Shown one piece after another: positions 53,966 through 63,270 of a stretch of 64,000 nt of DNA. The number at the start of each line of letters is the position of its first letter. The first letter of the stretch is position 1. A program made the position numbers and the translations under genes. Below the pieces are notes generated by a model, which worked only from the letters and a program-made list of their open reading frames with translations, was not told where the DNA came from and did no database searches. The DNA lies in assembly GCA_028768525.1 (NCBI GenBank), contig CP054837.1:3071001-3135000 (forward strand), written 5' to 3'. Source of the stretch: Desulfobacter sp. GTDB taxonomy: Bacteria; Desulfobacterota; Desulfobacteria; Desulfobacterales; Desulfobacteraceae.

Positions 53966-54934
53966 TCAACCAGTTACATGCCTCCAGATCCGAAGATGTT
54001 TGAACAGTTTTAAGGTATCGTAAAACAAACTCGCAGACCTTGCCGAAAAATATACACAATAAAGCCACAAAACCATTTTTTTGTTCATCCCTTTTGAATA
54101 TTTGATTGTGCTGTAGAAAAGAGGAGGGCAAAACATCAAAAGGCAACCGGCAATCAAAGTGATTGGGCTGACTGAGGCGATTCCAAAAACGGAGATCCAA
54201 AACCCGATTAAGAAAACCACAGGCATCAAAAGACTGGGAATTTCTGAAATTCGAATGCCATGTGAGAATACACCTTGAAAATTACCAATGGAATGCCAAA
54301 ATTCCTTTTTCCAGAACTCAACTGAGTTCTCAGGTTCCCGCAGATGATATACGATGATATTCGGATCATTAACAATGGCTCCGATTTTAGACAGGCGATA
54401 ACCCAGATCTACATCTTCACATGTAACCAAATTTTCATTGAATCCACCTAAGCATTCAAAAGCCGAACGGCGGAGAATTAAATTTTGAGTAGATAGCCAG
54501 TCTACTTTACAAGACTTTTTCGGGTTTCCCCGGCATAACCTAGACCAGGTTTTCTGAAACAGATTAACCTCATCTTCAATAACGGTGGGGTATGATCCAG
54601 TCGCAACGACCTCGGAATCGGTAAAGTGGCGGACTGCTTTTTTAAGCCATTCATGTCCAACCACACAGTCACTGTCAATAAAAGCTATAATATCTGCACA
54701 ACTGCCATTAGCTCCGACATTGCGGGTTCTTGCAATGGAATATTTCTTTACCCGTTTTACAGAAACCCGATGTCCATATGCAATTTCAACACTCCGGTCT
54801 TCGGAATAGTTATCTGCAACAATGATGTTGAGCCTATCCTTTGGGTATTCAATATTTGTCAACGCGGCCAAGCATCTGCCCAGATATTTCTCCTCATTGT
54901 AAACGGGAATAACAACATCAACATTAGGCAACAC
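53966..54934 (-). CDS. glycosyltransferase, GT2 family, with C-terminal membrane helices
   Basis: The 322-residue enzyme starts VDVVIPVYNEEKYLGRCLAA and has AFIDSDCVVGHEWLKKAV (DSD) and TCEDVDLGYRLSKIGAIV (ED motif). Two or three hydrophobic helices at about 230-300 anchor it to the inner membrane. A GTG start at 54934 follows AAAGGT. The closest general type is cellulose-synthase/EpsO-like GT2. It is in line with the acyltransferase gene 14 bp upstream. Confidence 0.88.
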   Translation of the reverse strand: MLPNVDVVIPVYNEEKYLGRCLAALTNIEYPKDRLNIIVADNYSEDRSVEIAYGHRVSVKRVKKYSIARTRNVGANGSCADIIAFIDSDCVVGHEWLKKAVRHFTDSEVVATGSYPTVIEDEVNLFQKTWSRLCRGNPKKSCKVDWLSTQNLILRRSAFECLGGFNENLVTCEDVDLGYRLSKIGAIVNDPNIIVYHLREPENSVEFWKKEFWHSIGNFQGVFSHGIRISEIPSLLMPVVFLIGFWISVFGIASVSPITLIAGCLLMFCPPLFYSTIKYSKGMNKKMVLWLYCVYFSARSASLFYDTLKLFKHLRIWRHVTG

Positions 54935-54948
54935 TTTTTAATTACCTT

Positions 54949-55530
54949 TTACTTTCTGGTTCGAATCACTCTTGCGGGATTTCCTGCAGCCACTGCGAAA
55001 TCCTTAATAGAAGACACTACAACACTACCGGTCCCAATCACGCATCCTTTACCTACATCAGCGGAAATCAACGCGCCATTACCAATCCATGAGTTTTCTC
55101 CAATGGTAACTTTCGCAAACATTCCTCCCTGGTCCCTGATGGGAACATCTGTGGCTTCAAAAAAATGCTGCTTTTGACCGCTTATTATATGAACGCCACT
55201 CCCGATAATGCAGTCCTGCCCAATATGAGCAAATCCGATATCACACCTAGTGCCGATATAAACCCCGTTCCCGATACTCACCCTGGGGTCGGAAAAAGTT
55301 GTTCCAAAACTTATACAGCAATCAGTTAGCCGGTTAAAAGTGATCCATTTTAAAACCCCTCTCCGGAACCACTCACCCGTGACACCTGGAAACAATGACA
55401 CAGTCTGCATCATCGCACTAAAGGCCTTCCTTGGGCCAAAAAACACTCGTTGAAGCAGATAAAATAAAAAAAATGGGAAAGAAACCACACGCATCAACAG
55501 GTCTATCCACTGTTTCATGACTGATTTCAT
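54949..55530 (-). CDS. hexapeptide-repeat acyltransferase (LbH)
   Basis: The 193-residue protein has an N-terminal hydrophobic helical part (about 1-45) and a left-handed beta-helix (about 80-190) with hexapeptides such as VSIGNGVYIGTRCDIGFAHI and WIGNGALISADVGKGCVIGT, plus the active-site-like HIISGQKQH. Sugar O-acetyltransferases of this type decorate polysaccharides with acetyl-CoA. The ending AAGNPARVIRTRK is diagnostic of the family. Acceptor unknown. Confidence 0.9.
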   Translation of the reverse strand: MKSVMKQWIDLLMRVVSFPFFLFYLLQRVFFGPRKAFSAMMQTVSLFPGVTGEWFRRGVLKWITFNRLTDCCISFGTTFSDPRVSIGNGVYIGTRCDIGFAHIGQDCIIGSGVHIISGQKQHFFEATDVPIRDQGGMFAKVTIGENSWIGNGALISADVGKGCVIGTGSVVVSSIKDFAVAAGNPARVIRTRK

Positions 55531-55543
55531 ATCAATGGCCGGC

Positions 55544-58189
55544 TCATATTTTCAGTTTATCCTCAACACGATACCATATCCATTTCAGTTCCTTGGCAGG
55601 GGTTGTACGGCGCAAGATATCTTTCAATTGCGAAATTAGATTGGAGCCTTTGTTCACTTCGGTTGCCACAGGCCTTCTTTCGGAATCGGCAAATTCCGTT
55701 AATTCACCTTTTTTCCATTTAAAATATAAATCCAAGTGGTCTATACCGTTTCTCATCATCAAAACCAGGGGTCTTGTAAGTATCCAATTGTCAAACCGCT
55801 GCATTCCTTTGATGCCTTCCTCAAAGAAAAATCGCCCCTTCTCCATCATTCTGGTTCTCATCTCCCCGTGAGACAGGCATGCGGTAAAGGCCAGAACATC
55901 GCTTTTCCTGAATTCCTGGGCTGCCCATGATTCATTTGGAAATTCAAGGATTTCAGGCTTATCAAGGTATGGATATTCATTATCAACCATCCATTCTCCG
56001 TATTTTAAAAGTACGGCACAAACATAATTGTACATGTCGTCTTTTTCCTGTGTCTCCTCCTTTAATTCCACATACCGGCATAGACTCTTGAGAAAGACAG
56101 TGTACATCCACCGTAGTTCTACCTCACAAAACTGCCGGGACTCAATCAGATCATCAGGGGATATGCAAATGCGAATCAAGGATTCGGCATGTCGAAGATA
56201 GATTTGATCACCGCAGAGTAAAAATGCATCTAACAATACGTTTAAGGCATTTCCGCTAGCTCTTCCGGGGCCGTCTTTCAACCCGTAAACCAAAATCGGA
56301 GAGTCATTGCCGGCGTGCCGTTTTGCAAGGCCTTTTCTTAACAGAATAAATAAAAATTCGCTTATTGTATCGGGGCCCTTCAACCCATAAACAACATTTT
56401 CGGCAAGCGCAAGTACACTGTCTCGGTAACGAATTTCTCCTGTAAGCCAGTACATATAAAGAAAGCCAGTGGTATAACAATGATCGTATGACGGTCCCCC
56501 GCCCACCAGATGGGGGGGCTTCATATCCCTGTGTTTCACGGAGACTGATCTGTGGGTACAGGTAGCCGCATCAAGGTGATGATCGGTATGCCAGAAAAGG
56601 CCGTTATTGAACTGGAACCTGTCAGACCGTGTATGGTAAATATCAATATCACATACATGATCGGCATGCTCCCTGGCCAGGTCAAACCATTTTCTGTCAC
56701 CTGTCCTAAAAAACTGAGTCAAACTGCCCATAATTACATCAAACTGGTTGTTGTAATGTGAGATAAACCGTTCCGGACGGTCCTGAAATACAGCCTCATG
56801 GTCTGCATATAATTCACCGAAATTGCGCCATCCGAATTCATCTATAATTTCTCTTCTTTGAACAAATGACGTTTCATTGTTAACCGCAGCCTGAATCATT
56901 TCGTTATAAGACTGATAAAAAGGATCATCATCGGCTTGAGTCGGAAGCGGTCTGGAACATTCGCCTGAATTATAATACCAGTCTGGGGATACTTCTGGCA
57001 CCAGTGGGGAAAAGGTTGGAAATACGTTTTCTCGGATCGTTCTGCTGTGCCCCAGATAAAGGTCCATTATATGGGTTTTCTGTTCCCCACCCTGAAGCTC
57101 AAATAAGTCATTAAATTGTTTTGGAAAAAGCCCTATGCTCAAAAGGCCATCGGAAAATGCCATTTCTTTGGGAAAATTCTGCCAAAAGTTCCTGACTCCT
57201 GCCCCAACCCAGTATTCCCCGCTACCCATAGCCATGAATGGATTGGCCCTCAGGCCGTCCAAAATCTGTTCTCCGTCACTTGTAATTTTATACCCCTGGA
57301 ATGTAAGGGGAATCTTATTGTTTTTATTCACGTGATTTCGCGAATACCAGTTTTTACCTCCGCTCGAATCCTGGTAAATTGTAACAGGCCGGGTTTCCTT
57401 GACAACTGGAGAATAATTATCCCGGGTATAATACAAATCGAAACCTGTATCCCCTAGCATTTGGATATTGACGCTCAACGCCTCAAAAAAAATTGATCCT
57501 TTATCACCCAGGTCCCAAACACCCCCGAGGTGCCTTGCTGGGCTTGTGTTTAAAAGTGTAAATTCAACCTTAGTTTCTGCTTTATCCGCATAGAAATGCA
57601 ACTTACAGATAAAGCTTAACGGATGGATGCTTCCGGACTGAGAGTGGAATTTTCCATTGAATGCAAGAACGCAGCGCAAAGGATTGTACGTCTCAATATG
57701 CCACCCATCCACACTTGGCTCCCAAAGGCTCCCATTTTCTGATTCCAATAATATACCACCAGAATCTTTTTGAATGATCTGCTTCCCTTTAAAAAAAACC
57801 TCTGAAAACGGAATAAAAGGATTTTTAACAATATGAAACTCAGCTATCCCTGTTAGGATGATTATTTTCTTTTCAGACTCCTGACATTTCAGTTTGGAAA
57901 AAATGGGCTGAACGCTCTTTTCTGTGGAATAATAAAGATATAATGGCTTTGAATCATATGAGCCCACTGATAACTGGGAATCAAACAGTATCCACTTAAT
58001 ACTGCCATCAGCCCAATGGGCAAGAGGCGTTGAAAAGAATGCAGGCACCTCCTTAGCGTCATCAATAATACATATATCCGAAATGTCCCTGACCATCCCT
58101 TTAGGAAAGGGCATCCCCCAGGTGACAGGTTCTTTATGCCGGTTTATACCTGCTGTTTCGTTAAAAACGACGGTCGTTATTAAATCCAT
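55544..58189 (-). CDS. RIFT-barrel/alpha-toroid lyase-like protein
   Basis: The 881-residue protein has an N-terminal beta region (about 1-260) with WGMPFPKGMVRD, HWADGSIKWILFD and LYFYADK-type strands, as in the RIFT-barrel domain of exo-rhamnogalacturonan lyase-like (PcRGLX/YetA) proteins. A central to C-terminal helical toroid (about 420-800) follows, with HTDHHLDAATCTHRSVSV and GPSYDHCYTTGFLYMYWLTG. The His-rich stretch may be catalytic. No signal peptide is seen, so it appears cytoplasmic unless exported with the machinery. It is surrounded by glycosyltransferase and acyltransferase genes; it may trim, or edit, the glycan made here. Exact activity unknown. Confidence 0.72.
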   Translation of the reverse strand: MDLITTVVFNETAGINRHKEPVTWGMPFPKGMVRDISDICIIDDAKEVPAFFSTPLAHWADGSIKWILFDSQLSVGSYDSKPLYLYYSTEKSVQPIFSKLKCQESEKKIIILTGIAEFHIVKNPFIPFSEVFFKGKQIIQKDSGGILLESENGSLWEPSVDGWHIETYNPLRCVLAFNGKFHSQSGSIHPLSFICKLHFYADKAETKVEFTLLNTSPARHLGGVWDLGDKGSIFFEALSVNIQMLGDTGFDLYYTRDNYSPVVKETRPVTIYQDSSGGKNWYSRNHVNKNNKIPLTFQGYKITSDGEQILDGLRANPFMAMGSGEYWVGAGVRNFWQNFPKEMAFSDGLLSIGLFPKQFNDLFELQGGEQKTHIMDLYLGHSRTIRENVFPTFSPLVPEVSPDWYYNSGECSRPLPTQADDDPFYQSYNEMIQAAVNNETSFVQRREIIDEFGWRNFGELYADHEAVFQDRPERFISHYNNQFDVIMGSLTQFFRTGDRKWFDLAREHADHVCDIDIYHTRSDRFQFNNGLFWHTDHHLDAATCTHRSVSVKHRDMKPPHLVGGGPSYDHCYTTGFLYMYWLTGEIRYRDSVLALAENVVYGLKGPDTISEFLFILLRKGLAKRHAGNDSPILVYGLKDGPGRASGNALNVLLDAFLLCGDQIYLRHAESLIRICISPDDLIESRQFCEVELRWMYTVFLKSLCRYVELKEETQEKDDMYNYVCAVLLKYGEWMVDNEYPYLDKPEILEFPNESWAAQEFRKSDVLAFTACLSHGEMRTRMMEKGRFFFEEGIKGMQRFDNWILTRPLVLMMRNGIDHLDLYFKWKKGELTEFADSERRPVATEVNKGSNLISQLKDILRRTTPAKELKWIWYRVEDKLKI

Positions 58190-58252
58190 AAGTTAAACTA
58201 AAATCCAGGCTCATACTGCTACAAACTTGTTTTCAATATGATTTTATGGCCA

Positions 58253-58846
58253 TCAACTAAATAATTCTTTCCTTTTGCGGCTAATCCCAAAAAGAATCAG
58301 AATGCCAACTGCAAAACTTATCTTTGCAGAGGGTTCGGGCACCGGCGTAACATCGCTGGCGATAATCCAGGCTGAAACTTCATAGGTTTTGATGTTATCG
58401 TGTAAGGAAGAAAGGATTGGATCCTGAAAATGATACTGTCCAGTGGTATCATCTGCAATGTACTTTATCAATACTGACAGATGGTCCAAGGTCCTGGCAT
58501 CCCAGAAGAAATTCTCCCATGGACCGGAAAAATGACTAGATGTCCAGGAAAAGTATTCCAAGGGGAATTCTAAATTTTCCCAATGGGAAAACATCTGCAC
58601 CACTTCTGATGCGTATGCAAGCCGCCAAGTGGTGATGCCAAATGTACCGCTTCCTGTATTCAGATTATTGACAGCAGCCACTTGTTCGCCATAATCCATA
58701 TTCCAGAAGTCATCCATATTTGTATACCAGGCATTACCGGAAACATTATCAATCAAATAGCCTCCATTATCGATAAAATCTCCTAAAGCTGTCCCACTAT
58801 TGAAAAAAAATAACATAACGAAAATCAATACAGGTGTTCGAAACAT
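58253..58846 (-). CDS. PEP-CTERM protein with a Lcl-like exported domain
   Basis: The 197-residue exported protein has a signal peptide (about 1-22), a Trp/Tyr/Phe-rich mature part (GYLIDNVSGNAWYTNMDDFW; TTWRLAYASEVVQMF, similar to DUF1566/Lcl-type domains), and a C-terminal PEPSAKISFAVGILILFGIS then RKRKELFS. The Pro-Glu-Pro, hydrophobic and basic parts are all present, though the core is less Gly-rich than in the other two. The ATG at 58846 follows GGAGG; an upstream start at 58885 is less likely. It lies inside the glycosyltransferase run on the same strand, with no sigma-54 promoter of its own. Confidence 0.87.
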   Translation of the reverse strand: MFRTPVLIFVMLFFFNSGTALGDFIDNGGYLIDNVSGNAWYTNMDDFWNMDYGEQVAAVNNLNTGSGTFGITTWRLAYASEVVQMFSHWENLEFPLEYFSWTSSHFSGPWENFFWDARTLDHLSVLIKYIADDTTGQYHFQDPILSSLHDNIKTYEVSAWIIASDVTPVPEPSAKISFAVGILILFGISRKRKELFS

Positions 58847-58956
58847 TAGCGAGTCCTCCATTACAAATTTATCAAAAAAAGGCATTACTAATCATATCAC
58901 ATCTTTATTTGAGGCCAGTTGACGCATTCGATCAATAAAACAGCCCCTAAAACGAT

Positions 58957-60087
58957 TCAAGCAATTAGTCTCTTAAACAAATCTTCATACTCCCTTGCCA
59001 TCCTGACGGCAGAAAATCTTATTTCAACATCCTTTCTAGCCTTCAAGGCAAGCGATCGTCTTATTCTCGGATCGCGACTTAGACGCTCAATAGTCATACC
59101 CAAAGTAGCGTGATCTTCTTCAGGAAAAAGCAGTCCGTTGACATTATGATCAATCAAATCATTGCTTCCGGGAATATCTGAAGCAACAATGGGTACCTTT
59201 GCAGCCATGGCTTCCATAAGACATCTTGGGATACCTTCCAGGCGGGATGGCAGAATAAAAACATCAAACCCCTTTAAAAAACTCAATCGATCATCCCGAA
59301 ATCCAAAAAATCTGACTTGGCTTGAAATACCAAGATCTTCTGAGAGCTTGCAGAGGTACTCTTTTTGTTCACCGCTACCTACTATAGCTAACCTCCACGG
59401 AATTTCCTTCAATTCTGATACGGCCCTTAATAGAATGTCTATACCTTTTCTTGGTATAAGTTGGCCGATATATCCGATAATAAAATATTCTTTCTTTCTC
59501 CACAACTCCATTTTTTCGGATATTCCGGAATGGGAATCGACTTCCGATATATCCACTCCGTTCCCTATGTAATGAAGTTTTCTTCCCAAAAACAGAAGAT
59601 TCCTTTCCAACTCCCTGGAAAGTGGAGAAACAACATCTAAGAAGGGAAAAAGTGCCCTGTCCAACATTTCATAACACATAAGCTTAAAATCAGCGTTTTT
59701 GCTCCAGCCATGGGGTGTTGAAACAATCTTACATCCCGTTCCTCTTGTGGCAAGATAACCGATAGCATCTTGTTTATAACCGTGGGTGTGCAATATTTGA
59801 ATTTTTTGTTTGAATATAAATCGCCTTAATTGAGTAACAGATTTCAGATTAACCCTGCCTGGAGTATGAAACATTACTGTTTTAAATCCCTGTTCCCCAG
59901 CTTCCCGGTAAAGATCTGGCAAATCAGCCCTTGAATCATCTTTCACCACTCCCACAAAAGAGTCTATCACGACAGGATTCAAGTGACGAATCAGGGCCAA
60001 TATCCATCTTTCCGCTCCGAAAAGGCCCATAGGGCTTCCAAGCTGTAAAACCTTTATCGGTACTGTATCCGAATGATCAGACAACAT
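58957..60087 (-). CDS. glycosyltransferase, GT4 family
   Basis: The 376-residue GT-B enzyme begins with IKVLQLGSPMGLFGAERWIL and has HTHGYKQDAIGYLA, IGYIGQLIPRKGID, and the donor-site segment LPSRLEGIPRCLMEAMAAKV. The ATG at 60087 follows TTTGGA; a start at 60159 would overlap the preceding gene by 46 bp. It is immediately downstream of the asparagine synthase gene, a pairing typical of exosortase-A loci. Confidence 0.9.
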   Translation of the reverse strand: MLSDHSDTVPIKVLQLGSPMGLFGAERWILALIRHLNPVVIDSFVGVVKDDSRADLPDLYREAGEQGFKTVMFHTPGRVNLKSVTQLRRFIFKQKIQILHTHGYKQDAIGYLATRGTGCKIVSTPHGWSKNADFKLMCYEMLDRALFPFLDVVSPLSRELERNLLFLGRKLHYIGNGVDISEVDSHSGISEKMELWRKKEYFIIGYIGQLIPRKGIDILLRAVSELKEIPWRLAIVGSGEQKEYLCKLSEDLGISSQVRFFGFRDDRLSFLKGFDVFILPSRLEGIPRCLMEAMAAKVPIVASDIPGSNDLIDHNVNGLLFPEEDHATLGMTIERLSRDPRIRRSLALKARKDVEIRFSAVRMAREYEDLFKRLIA

Positions 60088-60113
60088 ATTTTTTCCAAAT
60101 TTTAATGTTACTT

Positions 60114-62000
60114 TTAATAATAATGCTTTTCCCATAATCCTAACATTGTCAAACCCCAAAGAAAAACACTGTGATCCTTTAAGCCGGTCTGGTGTTCATC
60201 CCACAAACGGCCTAAGTTTTCCTTTATCAGAGTTTCTTGAATAATATGACTTTTTTCAAATATCATCTCCCTAGCAAGGGGTTTGAGCTCGTTTCTGAGC
60301 CATTTAGCCACCGGTATGGAAAAACCTCGTTTTGGTTGATTTATAACGACTTTAGGCAACTTGCTTCCTGCAAGATGGCGGAGCAGGACTTTTCCCTGAC
60401 TTTTCCTGATTTTCAATCTGGCAGGAAGGGTGGCAGCAAATTCGGTTATCCGGTAATCAAGTAAAGGGCTTCTCACCTCCAAGGAGTGCGCCATACTCAT
60501 TCTGTCTACCTTCACGAGAACATCCTCTGGCATATAGAAACATAGGTCTGCATTCTGACTCCTGCTTAGTGGATTTTTTGAAGCGCAACCCATGTAATGC
60601 TTAAGTGCCATTTGACTTGGAAAAAACGATCCAATGCTATTACAGAATGACATGGAGTATATCTTTTTTTTAGTCTCAGCCTGAAGCCAAACTAGATCAC
60701 GATAAAAGGCTTCGGCATCATTTAGAGCAAGATTCTGAAAAATGGTTTTTAATCGAAACGGCCTTGGCAGAGACGCTCTTTCCGGATATACACTCCCTAA
60801 AATACCAAACAAAGATATTCGGACTCGATCAGGTATCAACCGCCTAACTGCAGACTCAAACATATGGGGAATATATCTAAAAGTATACCCTCCAAAGGTT
60901 TCGTCGCCTCCATCCCCAGACAGTGCTACAGTAACGTTCTTTCTTGCCATTTTACACACATACCAGGTGGGTATAGCGCTGGAATCGGCGAAGGGTTCGT
61001 CAAAATGCCAAGCAATATCATTAATAACATCCAAAGCAGAAGGTTCTAAAATAAATTCTCGATGATCTGTACGAAGATGGTCCGCTACTATACCAGCGAT
61101 AGGAAGCTCGTTCAATTCCCTAAGGCCGAATCCGATGGAATTAGTCAGTACAGGTTTAGGAAGAATACCAGCCATGTAAGAGACGACAAGTGTAGAGTCC
61201 AGTCCCCCGGAGAGAAACGCCCCGAGAGGAACATCGCTGATCAATCTTTGAGTTACGGCGTCCTCCAATAGATCTTCAAGTCTTTGAGAGGCCTCTCTCA
61301 AAGTAAGACTATTCTTCTCATCAAACTGAACAGACCAATATTTTTGCTTTCTTACGACACCATTTTTCACCTCAAGAGTAGTTGCGGGCTCTAATTTTTT
61401 AATGTCAGAAAATATCGTCAAAGGAGACGGAATGTAGCCGAATGAATAAAAGCAATCTAACCCACTACAATCAATCTGTTTCCTGGAAAATCCGCCTTTT
61501 AAAATAGCTTTCATTTCTGAAGCGAACGCAAATGTTTTGCCATCATGGTAGTAGTACAATGGTTTCTTACCCAACCGGTCCCTTGCAAGGAAAAGGGACT
61601 GATTATTTTGATCGATGACGGCAAATGCGAACATTCCATTCAGCCTGGCAACACATTTTTTTCCCCATTGTTTATATGCGCGTAAAATGACTTCTGTATC
61701 GCTTTTAGTCCTGAAAACGTGCCCAAGCCCCTCTAATTTTTTCCTAATTTCTATAAAATTATAAATTTCTCCATTGAATACGATACAAAGCGCACCTCCA
61801 TCTATAGCTAAAGGTTGCTGACCAGAAGAAAGGTCGATTATGCTCAAACGACGGTGCCCAAGTGCATATTTTCCATCAACATACACGCCTTCCTCGTCAG
61901 GTCCCCGATGTACGAGTTCCCGGACCATGCTTAAAACCTGCACCCTCGCTTCATCCTGATTATGACCTTGAAAATTATAAAATCCTGCTACACCACACAT
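60114..62000 (-). CDS. asnB: asparagine synthase (glutamine-hydrolysing), exosortase-A-associated type
   Basis: The 628-residue protein has a complete class II glutaminase domain (MCGVAGFYN with Cys2; HRGPDEEGVYVDGK; FNGEIYNF) and the synthase domain with LGAFLSGGLDSTLVVSYMAG and VALSGDGGDETFGGYTFRY. The reaction is ATP-dependent transfer of glutamine-derived ammonia to a carboxylate. In exosortase-A (XrtA) clusters the same family occurs as amidotransferase 1 (TIGR03108), thought to act on a sugar acid of the polysaccharide rather than on aspartate. GAAGG precedes the ATG. It follows the TIGR03087-type glycosyltransferase gene at 21 bp. Contrast with the cysteine-less paralogue at 52050-53912. 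Confidence 0.92.
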   Translation of the reverse strand: MCGVAGFYNFQGHNQDEARVQVLSMVRELVHRGPDEEGVYVDGKYALGHRRLSIIDLSSGQQPLAIDGGALCIVFNGEIYNFIEIRKKLEGLGHVFRTKSDTEVILRAYKQWGKKCVARLNGMFAFAVIDQNNQSLFLARDRLGKKPLYYYHDGKTFAFASEMKAILKGGFSRKQIDCSGLDCFYSFGYIPSPLTIFSDIKKLEPATTLEVKNGVVRKQKYWSVQFDEKNSLTLREASQRLEDLLEDAVTQRLISDVPLGAFLSGGLDSTLVVSYMAGILPKPVLTNSIGFGLRELNELPIAGIVADHLRTDHREFILEPSALDVINDIAWHFDEPFADSSAIPTWYVCKMARKNVTVALSGDGGDETFGGYTFRYIPHMFESAVRRLIPDRVRISLFGILGSVYPERASLPRPFRLKTIFQNLALNDAEAFYRDLVWLQAETKKKIYSMSFCNSIGSFFPSQMALKHYMGCASKNPLSRSQNADLCFYMPEDVLVKVDRMSMAHSLEVRSPLLDYRITEFAATLPARLKIRKSQGKVLLRHLAGSKLPKVVINQPKRGFSIPVAKWLRNELKPLAREMIFEKSHIIQETLIKENLGRLWDEHQTGLKDHSVFLWGLTMLGLWEKHYY

Positions 62001-62021
62001 AAAAAAAAGACCTTCTCATAA

Positions 62022-63263
62022 CTATACCAACAAATCATGTAATTGTTTTAGCTGACTATCCCATGAATAATATTGATGAACTTGTTTATGCGCATTGCTT
62101 GCTAAAAAAGAAGCATAATTATTATTTTTCCAAATGGATAAAACCGCTTCTGCAAAAGCATTTGGCTCTGTTTCAACAGCTATAAGATGCTTTCCTGATA
62201 GCGCCTTAATACCTGTAAAGGCCTGTTTTGAAACAACTATTGGCTTTGCCATAGCCATCGCTTCAAGTACTTTATTTTGAATGCCTCTGGCCATACGCAA
62301 TGGAAAAACACATATATCTGAACTTAAGACATATGGCCGTATATCTTTTACTTCACCAGTCACTTCAACCCCTGAAAATTTTGATAAAGCAATAACCTCT
62401 CGTGAAGGTTTTGCTCCTACGATAGATAACGTTATAGAAATTTTCCTCCTTATTAAAGGCATAACTTGTTTTACGAACCAGACGACAGCGTCTTCATTCG
62501 GGTAATAATCCATTCTCCCGAAAAAGATCACATTCAATTTATTTTTTAATGGATCAAAATGAGTTCGCTCAGATTTTTTAGAAAAAAACTCCAAATCAAC
62601 ACCATTTCCCACTGCATATATATTTTCTCCTTGATTAGATTGCAATTGGGATCTCAGAGTGTCAACTTCAGCAGATGATACCAAAGTCACTGCAGTAAAA
62701 AAATCAACTATTTTAGTTTCATATAGTTTTAATAAGCAGCTTTCAATAAAATATATAATCGATGCAATGGATTTTTTCTGGGCGGCATACTGTTTCCATT
62801 TAACAGAATCGACATCGATAAGATCCATGACCTGTATTATTTTTTGTTTATTTTTTATTTTTTTTCCGCAAATAAGGTACTCAGCCATGGGTGAAGATGA
62901 GCATAGAACAGAATCAATGAAAAATGATCCTATCAATTGGTTGAATTGATTTTGAATGGTTTTAGAATAAAAATATCCCACTGAAAGCGGTTTGCCTGAA
63001 AAAAATTTCAAAATGACAGTTAATAATTTCCGAAACTTAGAAAGATATACTAAGGTCACTGTTTTGCAGTATTTTTCCAATTCTTTTTCATATTGCAAAT
63101 CACTTATATCATCAACCAATGCGCATAGATGAATATTCCACCCCATTTTTTGCAAATACCTTATCTGATTAAAAGAACGTATTTTTTCTCCTTTGTTGGG
63201 AGGGTATGGAATACGATGGGCCAACATAATGAGGTGCCTGTTCTTACTATATTCTTTATTCAT
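62022..63263 (-). CDS. PEP-CTERM/XrtA-system glycosyltransferase (TIGR03087 type)
   Basis: The 413-residue GT-B enzyme starts with LIMLAHRIPYPPNKGEKIRS, the hallmark of TIGR03087 (sugar transferase of the PEP-CTERM/EpsH1 system). It also shows LCALVDDISD, AVGNGVDLEFF, VIFFGRMDYYPNEDAVVWFV and CVFPLRMARGIQNKVLEAMA. The ATG at 63263 is used; a TTG two codons earlier is the alternative. It is AT-rich. Its presence is strong evidence that this is an exosortase A locus. Confidence 0.93.
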   Translation of the reverse strand: MNKEYSKNRHLIMLAHRIPYPPNKGEKIRSFNQIRYLQKMGWNIHLCALVDDISDLQYEKELEKYCKTVTLVYLSKFRKLLTVILKFFSGKPLSVGYFYSKTIQNQFNQLIGSFFIDSVLCSSSPMAEYLICGKKIKNKQKIIQVMDLIDVDSVKWKQYAAQKKSIASIIYFIESCLLKLYETKIVDFFTAVTLVSSAEVDTLRSQLQSNQGENIYAVGNGVDLEFFSKKSERTHFDPLKNKLNVIFFGRMDYYPNEDAVVWFVKQVMPLIRRKISITLSIVGAKPSREVIALSKFSGVEVTGEVKDIRPYVLSSDICVFPLRMARGIQNKVLEAMAMAKPIVVSKQAFTGIKALSGKHLIAVETEPNAFAEAVLSIWKNNNYASFLASNAHKQVHQYYSWDSQLKQLHDLLV

Positions 63264-63270
63264 TCTCAAT

